Origin: Carpediemonas membranifera
Lineage: Eukaryota > Fornicata
Assembly (NCBI GenBank): GCA_019828565.1
Contig: JAHDYR010000014.1
Span: 248,001 to 312,000 of the forward strand
DNA: 64,000 nucleotides
Reading direction: 5' to 3'
Made by a program: the position numbers and the translations under genes. The notes below the pieces were generated by a model, which ran no database searches, was not told the DNA's origin, and worked only from the letters and a program-made list of their open reading frames with translations. Shown here in pieces: positions 57,489 through 64,000 of this stretch. Numbering within the stretch: position 1 is the first letter of the stretch; every line of letters begins with the position of its first letter.

Positions 57489-57775
57489 ACCTTTTGCTGA
57501 GCAATGCTGACGATCTGCTTGAGGACCTCCTGGTCGAACAGGTTGACCGTCCTCGGTGGGGTCAACGCGTGCGCAGATGCAGAGACGCACGCAAGCAGGC
57601 AAGTGAATGTGTACTTAGCCTGCGTGAAAGAACGCATGCCGGGTTCAAGACTTCCTCTTCCTCGCCGCGGCGCGTTGTTATCGCCTCCACCGTTAATCTC
57701 GCCAATGGCCTTGTTAACGGAAGCCTTCACCGTGTATATCTTGGAAGGCATCGGAGTATATTGAGCTGCCTGCAT
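57489..57775 (-). pseudogene. Fanzor-like gene, N-terminal piece with start codon
   Basis: ATG 57775 begins MQAAQYTPMPSKIYTVKASV. The frame is open for 95 codons to the insertion point, where it reads QIVSIAQQK. With both retroelements and one copy of each target duplication removed, the three pieces total 287 + 477 + 877 = 1641 nt, exactly 547 codons including the stop, in one frame. This N-terminal part contains Gly/Asn/Arg-rich sequence (GEINGGGDNN) and one Cys-containing hydrophobic helix. No domain is recognised in this piece alone. 57489-57492 is the right copy of the retroelement 2 target duplication. Confidence 0.72.
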
Positions 57776-58302
57776 CGATCATTTCTTTTCAGGGTTCATC
57801 AGCTAGCAGCATACCTCAAAACACAAGAAACCAGCATCATACAACACAAAGCGTCTTTTTTTACTACTAGTTACAACCGCTTTCCACCACTAGTGTCTCT
57901 CACAACAGACTAAGATGACGAAGACGACGACGACATGAGTTGGTGCCATCTAGTGCCTTCTTCGAGTCGGGCGAGGGTGCCCTGTAGCCTGTCACGGTAC
58001 GTCGTCACCGTGCGGGCGAGCCACAGCTTCACAGAGTTGGCGTATCGGGTGAACCACTTCCGGAGACTGGGACTCACTCTAAACGACTCCAAACGACCTT
58101 CGAGCTGCGCGACCAGATCCCGCGTGGTAGTCTCCCGCCACATCGGCAGAGTGTCGAGCGACTGCACGATGGCCGCGTAGGCCTGACCCGGCTGACCGCC
58201 GCGTACATGTGTGAGCAGTCCGTTGTGGAAGTCGGCGTCATGTAGGGGGAGTTGCCGCGCACAAGATTCCTATCCTAAAACTGCACCAAAAGCTGAAGAG
58301 TG
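57776..58302. other. Region between the Fanzor-like gene and the CCT gene
   Basis: Contains short inverted motifs around ACTAGT near 57868-57895, a GAC microsatellite near 57914-57935 and a small leftward open frame described separately. It probably holds the CCT promoter. No tRNA or other RNA gene seen. Confidence 0.4.
57910..58143 (-). CDS. Small hypothetical protein or gene remnant
   Basis: 77 codons from ATG 58143. The frame stays open upstream to 58269 without another ATG, so it may be the tail of a broken gene. The sequence is helical and Arg/Leu-rich and ends in a run of Ser coded by the GAC/GTC microsatellite. No family recognised. It could be part of the mobile element that carried the Fanzor-like gene, since it runs in the same direction just upstream. 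Confidence 0.3.
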   Translation of the reverse strand: MWRETTTRDLVAQLEGRLESFRVSPSLRKWFTRYANSVKLWLARTVTTYRDRLQGTLARLEEGTRWHQLMSSSSSSS

Positions 58303-59904
58303 ATGTCCAGTGGAAACGTGCTCAAGTCAGAGGCTTCTGAAGAAAGGGGAGAGTTTTCCCACCAATCAACGTTCATTGGCGCTATTGCTATTGCCGATAT
58401 GCTCAAGACGACGCTCGGGCCCCTTGGCATGGACAAAATTCTCCAAAGCATGAGTGGTGTTGATTCCCTGACCATCACGAACGATGGAGCGACTATCCTG
58501 AGCTCTCTTTCTGTCGATAACCCCGCTGCGAGAGTTCTGATCAACCTCTCCACCACACAGGATCAAGAGATTGGTGACGGCACCACGAGCGTTGTCGTCT
58601 TCGCTGGTGAGCTCCTGCGCATGGCCGAGCAGCTCATTGCCCGCGGTATCCCCGTTCCCGTCATCCGCGAGGGCTACCAGCGTGCCTCTGCGGCCGCCCT
58701 TGCTGCGTTGACTGAAAGCGCCAATGCCAACGACGGGAGCGAGGAGGCGTTCAGAGAGGAGCTCTTCCGCATCGCCATGACGACTTTGTCGAGCAAGATC
58801 CTCAACGTCGACAAGAAGTTCTTCGCCAACATGGCCGTGGACGCCGTTCTTCGTCTGGGCGGGTCGACGAACCTCGCCAACATCCAGATCATCAAGAAGC
58901 TCGGCAAGACGATGGAAGACTCCTTCCTCGACGAGGGCTTCATCCTTGACAAGCAGATCTCCGTCGGCTGCCCCGTAGACCTCAAGGCCGAGGACCCGGA
59001 GCACCCTCTGCGAGTCCTCGTCGCCAACACCTCTATGGACGCCGACAAGGTCAAGATCTTCGGCTCTAAGGCCAAGGTCTCGGGCGCCACCGAGCTGGCC
59101 GCCATCGAGTCCGAAGAGCGTCGCCGCATGCGCGACAAGTGCGCCCGCATCATGAAACACGATATCAACTGCTTCGTCAACCGCCAGCTTGTCTACAACC
59201 AGGCCGAGGAGGAGTTCGCGGCGAAGGGCGTGATGTGCATCGAGCACGCCGACTTCGACGGCATCGAGCGTCTCTCGCTCGTTCTCGACGCCGACATTCT
59301 CTCGACGTTCGACACTCCCGAGAAGGCCAGGGTTGGCACGTGCCAGCGCATCCACGAGATCATGATCGGCGAGGACAAGCTCATCCGGTTCGCGGGCGTC
59401 CCCAAGAACCAGGCCTGTACCATCGTCCTCCGCGGCGCCTCCAAGCACCTCCTCGACGAGGCTGAGCGTTCCCTGCACGACGCCCTCGCCGTTCTCTCGC
59501 AGACGGTGAAGGACAGGCACACATGCCTCGGCGCGGGCAGCTCCGAGATGCTCATGTCGCTCGCCGTCTCCCGCGAGGCCGACGAGCGCGAGGACCTGAC
59601 CCAGGTTGCGATGAGGTCCTTCTCTCAGGCCCTCGAGAACATCTGCTTCATCCTCTGCGAGAACGCCGGGCTTGACGCCAACACCATCGTCGCGAAGCTG
59701 CACGCTGCCCACGCTGGCGGGCACAAGACTGCTGGCATCGACATTGTGAACGGCTGCGTCGGTGATGCCCGCGAGCTTGGCATCGTCGAGGCCCTGAAGT
59801 CGAAGCGCCAGATGGTCATGTCCGCGACGGAGGCGGCGTCCCAGCTTCTCAAGGTCGACAACATCATCCGGTGCGCGCCCCGCGAGCGGCAGCAGGGCCA
59901 GTAA
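58303..59904 (+). CDS. CCT2: Chaperonin CCT/TRiC subunit beta
   Basis: A 533-residue group II chaperonin subunit of the cytosolic ring that folds actin and tubulin. ATP-site blocks are intact: TLGPLGMDKIL, TNDGATIL, GDGTTSVVVFAGELL and GAGSSEM, followed by a GIDIVNGCVGD block. Subunit-specific stretches identify beta: HDINCFVNRQLVYN and GVMCIEHADFDGIERLSLV correspond closely to human CCT2 (GINCFINRQLIYN, GVMAIEHADFAGVERLALV). The length is normal. A GTG precedes the ATG directly, so the start is the ATG at 58303. The stop is 48 bp from the stop of the convergent gene, and GATAAATAC lies between them. Confidence 0.96.
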   Translation: MSSGNVLKSEASEERGEFSHQSTFIGAIAIADMLKTTLGPLGMDKILQSMSGVDSLTITNDGATILSSLSVDNPAARVLINLSTTQDQEIGDGTTSVVVFAGELLRMAEQLIARGIPVPVIREGYQRASAAALAALTESANANDGSEEAFREELFRIAMTTLSSKILNVDKKFFANMAVDAVLRLGGSTNLANIQIIKKLGKTMEDSFLDEGFILDKQISVGCPVDLKAEDPEHPLRVLVANTSMDADKVKIFGSKAKVSGATELAAIESEERRRMRDKCARIMKHDINCFVNRQLVYNQAEEEFAAKGVMCIEHADFDGIERLSLVLDADILSTFDTPEKARVGTCQRIHEIMIGEDKLIRFAGVPKNQACTIVLRGASKHLLDEAERSLHDALAVLSQTVKDRHTCLGAGSSEMLMSLAVSREADEREDLTQVAMRSFSQALENICFILCENAGLDANTIVAKLHAAHAGGHKTAGIDIVNGCVGDARELGIVEALKSKRQMVMSATEAASQLLKVDNIIRCAPRERQQGQ

Positions 59905-59952
59905 ACATCGCTACGTATTAGATAAATACTGTTTACGTGTTATAGTTACATG

Positions 59953-62900
59953 TTACATAGTGCTCAGCTCAACCCTCACGTTCCTCGTGTCAGTCGGGAG
60001 TTGGAGATCAGGAATCGACTTCAGCACCGCAAGCTTGTCGTCGCGGTTGCGTGACCTGCTGCGGCGCCCACCGTCGTTGGCGCTTTCGTCCACGATGCTG
60101 TTGAGCAGCTTGATGTCTTCCTTGCTGAGTACGATGCCAAACACACGTTCAAAGACCTTATTGCGCACCCGCATCTGGTAGTTGCGGGCGTTGTTCTGGA
60201 ACTGGTCCTCCCACCACCGGGTGATGTCCGAGAACGCCATACTCAGGCTGCCCTGACCCCGGGTGATCTTCAACGCGGAGACGTCCTTGGCAAACATGAA
60301 GAAATGCTCCAAATCAAGCCCCCTGTCGCCGGTGGCCGCGGCATTGCTGTCCAGAGCTCTCTTGAGAGAACGCTCGTCACTGGGGGTCAGGCTGATCTCG
60401 AGTGTCCTCAGCATCGTCTGGATCTCGTTCTGGTCGAGCGTCCTGTTGCCATCGGCGTCAAAGTAGTTGAAGAGCATGATCAGTGTCTCGATTGTAAAGC
60501 CGTCGGTCATGTCGAAAGCCCGCTTGTTCGCCTCGATCGATCTAAGTCTGTTGGTCGCGTCCTCGGTGAGGATGTCGTCGGTGAACGACAGAAGACGCTG
60601 GTAGTCGCGGCCGACGCCGTTTTCGTCAGGCCCATGCAGGAAGCCCTCGCCGAGGATGCCCAGGCGGCGCTGCTCGGCGGGCGGGAGCTTCTCGATGACC
60701 ATGGACACCATCGTGCTCAGCTGGGCCACGGATGGCCGTACTGGGTCGGCGATGAGGGGCCGCACCACTCGCTTGAGGATCTCAGCGGCGACGGTGGCCT
60801 CCTCCTCAGTGGCCTTGGTGCTGTCGATGCAGAGGGCATACTGTGTCGCCACCGCCAGACGACGATAGCACTCCATGCCCCGCTGCTTCACCGTGTTCAG
60901 GCTCGACAGGGCGCTGCGGGCGGCCTTAGAGGCGCTGTCAATGGCAGCAGCGACCTCCTTCGTGTGCCCCTCGTTCGACGAAAGCAGCTCTTCGCTCTCA
61001 GCCAAGAGGGCCACGACGTCGGGCAGCAGCGGCTCTCCGTTGGGGTCGTCCGGGTCTCGCACGGCCCCAGTGGATGACCCCAGGTGCTGGATGAGGGCCT
61101 TGGCAGTGACACCGCTGGCAGATGCGTACTCTGATATGACTCGGCGGACTGCTGACCATAGCTTAGTGACAAACTGAACAGGGCAGGCGGTCGACTCGAT
61201 GAGGTGTAGCCGCTCCTGCGTGGAGCCCTTCGACAGCTCCTTCAGGTCTGTAGAATGGATCTCGATCGACTTGGGGAAGTAACCAAGCGACATGCGCAGC
61301 TCAGCCTTGACCTCGCGCCCGATGAGAACCCTCTTGGCGGTCTCGATGTTGTGTGCGCCCTGCACGGTCTCGTCCTCCAGGACCGCCGCCTCAATCTTCT
61401 TCAGCAGAATCTCCTCTGCCTCGACTCTAAAGGCGGGGTTCCTGCCGAGCTTGGCGTCCGAGAACTTCTTGTCGATGTCCGCGGCGATGGTGTCGAAGTC
61501 CCGGAATGGCCCCGCCTCGTTGGCCTCGTCTGGCAGGGTCGTGTCGGGCTCGGGCACATCCATGGCGAAGCTGTCCGCCGGCACAGCAGCCGACAACTCC
61601 AGCAGGGCGACCGCCTCGGTGTGCGCCCTCGTAGCGCTGAGCAGGGCGTGCATGCGCCCCCTGAGAGCCTCTCCAGAGGGCACAAGGCGGTGCTGGTGCT
61701 CTGCGAACGCCGTCCACCGGTCGATGACCTCCGCGGCGTCTGCCAGCACAGGCTGGAGACGATGAGGGTCCATGAGCTGGGCCAGGTGGACGTTATCCTC
61801 GTCTATGGGCGTGTCGGCCGCCTGTATCATCGCCTCGAGTTCCAGTACGGTGGCTGCGTACGACGTGAACGTCTGCTCGTGCAGGATAACGTTGGGAATT
61901 ACCTGGAGCAGGTCAAAGATCGAGTTGAACATGGTTGGTGTGTTGCACGGATTGAACGCCTCCGCCAGTTCGGCAAAACTGTCGCCGTCGGGTTCGGACA
62001 GGAGGCCGTTGTGCTTCTCGGCGAAGTCGATGACGAATGTCTCTGCGTCGTCGAGGAACAGATGCAGCGCCTGTACCTGGCTGGCGTACGGCGTGAACAG
62101 CTCGGGTAAGTGGGTCAGCTGGATGGCGTGGCCGAGGGTCGACGCCAACAGGGCCAGTCGGTTCACAGTGGAGCACCATCTGTCGTACATATCCCGCAGC
62201 GCCTGCTCGTCCGCCCTCGTCGAGATCTCGGACTCGATGCAGTAGTTGAACATGTCGACAAAGTCGTCCTTCGAGTCCATCAGTTCCTCGCTCTTCATCG
62301 TCACAGAGTCGTGGATGCGGGCGATCTCGGTGTTGAGTGCGTCCAGCTCCTCCTCTTCCTGTAGCTCCTGCCGGGTGTCATTCAGGCTCACAGGCATCAT
62401 CTGTGGCGGCAGACGGCTGTTGTTGGCGATCTCACGGATCTCCGTCAGCTTCTCCTCTGCCACGCTGTTGCCCGTGTCGATGTTCAGCTCACGGCGCCGG
62501 CCCAGTGCCTCGAGCGCCTGGTTGGCGAAGTCGTGCAGGTTCTGCTCGGCACCGTCCAGCGCCGCGCTCTGCAGGCGGACCATCTCCTCGTACTGCTGGG
62601 CGGCGTCGCTGAGACTGGCGGCACGGCTCTCGTAGTGGCGGAGATGCTCGCCGTAGTCCGCCTGCGCCTCCTCCAGCAGCAGCGCCAGCTTCTGTAGCGT
62701 GGCCGGGGGTATCCCAACCGTGCTGGCTGGGGGTGATTCGGCCAGGGCTGTCAACGCGGCGTCGATGGTCGCGATGGCGTGGGCACCGTCGTCGAACACG
62801 GCCTTGCCCGCCTCGTAGCTCTCTGGGCTCTCGACTCGCATCGGCAGGAACTGAATCAACACCGTGGCTGCCCGCTGAAGCACTTCTGACTGCTTCCCGA

Positions 62901-63999
62901 CGTACTGGCGAGCATCATCCGGGTTGGGGAGAGGGGGCATCGCGTGTAGCTCCATGTCGATCTTACGGATCCTGTTGCTGATGTCCCGCAGGAGCTCGGC
63001 GCATGTGGACTCACGCGCCCCGCTGGGAGTCATGTGACTGAACTTGACGTTGGTCGGATCCAACCCGGCGTTCTGGACGATCGCCGTGACATAGTCTCTG
63101 GCAGTGACCAGCTGGTACTTCGCACTGTCCAGCGGGCTCGACATCTGGTACAATGCGGCCAGCTCGGCCGAGGCCACCAGGTCGTCGTGAGGTAAGTCGA
63201 TCACGAGAGAGGAGTTCGTCGCCCACACATCGATGAGGGCCAGCAGGCACCGGATCCGCTCGGTCTCGTTGGCAGCGATGCCGGGCATGGCCATATCGAG
63301 CCTGAGATCGTCCATCTGGGCCGTCAGCGTGCCGCTAGCCCTGGTCAGCCGGGCCAGTGTGTCTGACACTCCGCGGGACGTCAGGGCGCCGGTCGTACCA
63401 GGTTCAGGGGCGGGCACGTCGTCAAGGGCGACCCGGTGGGGGGGCAGGCGACCGTCGTACAGGGTGAGTCTGGTCGCGGCGTCCTCAAGGACGGGGGCCT
63501 CGACCCTCTCGATGGCGAACACGTCGCCGTGTACCTGGTGGAGCTCGCTGAAGGCGGTGGGGTCGAGCTCTGTGGCTGTGAGGGCGGCGAGCTCCTTCTC
63601 AACGCGAGCCGTAGCCGCCGCGATGCGGTCTCTCGACTGCTCCGCGACCTTGACGAAGAATCGTGTGAATGCGGTGTTGAACGTGCTCCGCGTGTCAGCC
63701 CTGTTGGCCTTGACGCACATGTCGGTGGCGAGGGCGGCCTGGTACATGCAGGTCCGCAGGCGCTGTTCGAGACTATCCCTGCCATCGAGGAATGAAGGAC
63801 CGTGCGGCTCCCCGCTGCGGGCAAGCACCTCGGATGCTGCTATGAGGGCGTCCGTGAGCAGCGGGATCGTCGACGTCGGCTCCCCGATGCGTCCGTTGTC
63901 CCGCATGACCGAGGAAATCGCCTCCTCTGCGGGGGCGACCTTGCCCTCCGCGGCAACGAGGGCCGTCGCCAGCTGGTGGGAGCCCTCGACGGCGGCCAT
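59953..63999 (-). CDS. Long coiled-coil protein with C-terminal EF-hands (spectrin/actinin-like), possibly 5' partial
   Basis: At least 1348 residues. The ATG at 63999 is at the window edge and could be internal. Most of the chain is helical with many Glu/Ala/Leu heptads, in blocks that resemble spectrin-type three-helix repeats. Near residue ~1175 an EF-hand loop is clear (DADGNRTLDQNE), followed by a second, weaker one (DSNAAATGDRGLDLEHF). A short basic tail follows (RRSRSRNRD). Spectrin and alpha-actinin end in calcium-binding EF-hands, so an actin-crosslinking or membrane-skeleton role is possible. I see no calponin-homology domain, which would be N-terminal and may be outside the window. 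Confidence 0.65.
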   Translation of the reverse strand: MAAVEGSHQLATALVAAEGKVAPAEEAISSVMRDNGRIGEPTSTIPLLTDALIAASEVLARSGEPHGPSFLDGRDSLEQRLRTCMYQAALATDMCVKANRADTRSTFNTAFTRFFVKVAEQSRDRIAAATARVEKELAALTATELDPTAFSELHQVHGDVFAIERVEAPVLEDAATRLTLYDGRLPPHRVALDDVPAPEPGTTGALTSRGVSDTLARLTRASGTLTAQMDDLRLDMAMPGIAANETERIRCLLALIDVWATNSSLVIDLPHDDLVASAELAALYQMSSPLDSAKYQLVTARDYVTAIVQNAGLDPTNVKFSHMTPSGARESTCAELLRDISNRIRKIDMELHAMPPLPNPDDARQYVGKQSEVLQRAATVLIQFLPMRVESPESYEAGKAVFDDGAHAIATIDAALTALAESPPASTVGIPPATLQKLALLLEEAQADYGEHLRHYESRAASLSDAAQQYEEMVRLQSAALDGAEQNLHDFANQALEALGRRRELNIDTGNSVAEEKLTEIREIANNSRLPPQMMPVSLNDTRQELQEEEELDALNTEIARIHDSVTMKSEELMDSKDDFVDMFNYCIESEISTRADEQALRDMYDRWCSTVNRLALLASTLGHAIQLTHLPELFTPYASQVQALHLFLDDAETFVIDFAEKHNGLLSEPDGDSFAELAEAFNPCNTPTMFNSIFDLLQVIPNVILHEQTFTSYAATVLELEAMIQAADTPIDEDNVHLAQLMDPHRLQPVLADAAEVIDRWTAFAEHQHRLVPSGEALRGRMHALLSATRAHTEAVALLELSAAVPADSFAMDVPEPDTTLPDEANEAGPFRDFDTIAADIDKKFSDAKLGRNPAFRVEAEEILLKKIEAAVLEDETVQGAHNIETAKRVLIGREVKAELRMSLGYFPKSIEIHSTDLKELSKGSTQERLHLIESTACPVQFVTKLWSAVRRVISEYASASGVTAKALIQHLGSSTGAVRDPDDPNGEPLLPDVVALLAESEELLSSNEGHTKEVAAAIDSASKAARSALSSLNTVKQRGMECYRRLAVATQYALCIDSTKATEEEATVAAEILKRVVRPLIADPVRPSVAQLSTMVSMVIEKLPPAEQRRLGILGEGFLHGPDENGVGRDYQRLLSFTDDILTEDATNRLRSIEANKRAFDMTDGFTIETLIMLFNYFDADGNRTLDQNEIQTMLRTLEISLTPSDERSLKRALDSNAAATGDRGLDLEHFFMFAKDVSALKITRGQGSLSMAFSDITRWWEDQFQNNARNYQMRVRNKVFERVFGIVLSKEDIKLLNSIVDESANDGGRRSRSRNRDDKLAVLKSIPDLQLPTDTRNVRVELSTM

Positions 64000-64000
64000 G

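Noticed and set aside
58366-59724. A 452-codon leftward frame opposite CCT beta
   Set aside because: Same antisense artefact: no domain, and it is fully covered by a highly conserved chaperonin gene.
1-64000. tRNA, rRNA, snRNA genes and CRISPR arrays
   Set aside because: No cloverleaf with TTC-arm consensus, no rRNA blocks, no U-snRNA landmark sequences and no spaced repeats were seen. An ATTTTTAG (Sm-like) motif near 51918 is isolated.

Overview
This is a gene-dense, GC-rich nuclear segment of a unicellular eukaryote. It carries V-ATPase subunits, a CCT chaperonin subunit, an importin, an ESCRT-III protein, a tubulin tyrosine ligase-like enzyme, a PP6-type phosphatase, a POLQ helicase-polymerase and chromodomain retrotransposons. 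Stop codons are standard, intergenic gaps are short (13 bp between two genes), and the five introns I can resolve are only 29 or 31 nt long. The mixture of an Nfu Fe-S scaffold, a candidate organellar beta-barrel, a bacterial-type endonuclease IV and a DUF1015 protein fits a free-living metamonad, most likely a fornicate such as Carpediemonas. That assignment is an inference, not something the sequence proves.

Left part (1-8.8 kb): the 3' end of an actin-family gene, a membrane protein of unknown function, an ammonium transporter and an ELMO-domain protein run rightward. An unknown protein, a DUF1015 protein and V-ATPase subunit E run leftward.

Middle part (9-45 kb): one long rightward array. 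It holds a repeat-containing coiled-coil protein, a divergent DExH helicase, an importin-7/8-like receptor, a PP6-like phosphatase, endonuclease IV, a very large sensor-like membrane protein with two periplasmic-binding-type domains, a multi-pass membrane protein, Nfu, a Siva-like zinc protein, a free-standing intein-like gene, V-ATPase subunit d, VPS60/CHMP5, a TTLL enzyme, a putative beta-barrel protein, POLQ and a secreted RNase T2.

Right part (45.5-57.8 kb): a leftward Fanzor-like (eukaryotic TnpB homologue) gene is cut into three pieces by two Ty3/gypsy chromodomain retrotransposons. Each has identical short terminal repeats (87 and 84 bp) and a target-site duplication. Removing the two insertions rejoins a 547-codon frame exactly, with one in-frame TAG left in it. 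The second element also carries an antisense gene with its own 29-nt intron. The window ends with CCT subunit beta and, convergent to it, a long coiled-coil protein with EF-hands that runs to the right edge.

The strongest points for follow-up are the twice-interrupted Fanzor locus, the stand-alone intein-like gene, the uniform ultrashort introns and the intron-containing antisense gene inside a retrotransposon. Start codons were chosen as ATG throughout, because GTG/TTG starts are not expected in a nuclear gene.
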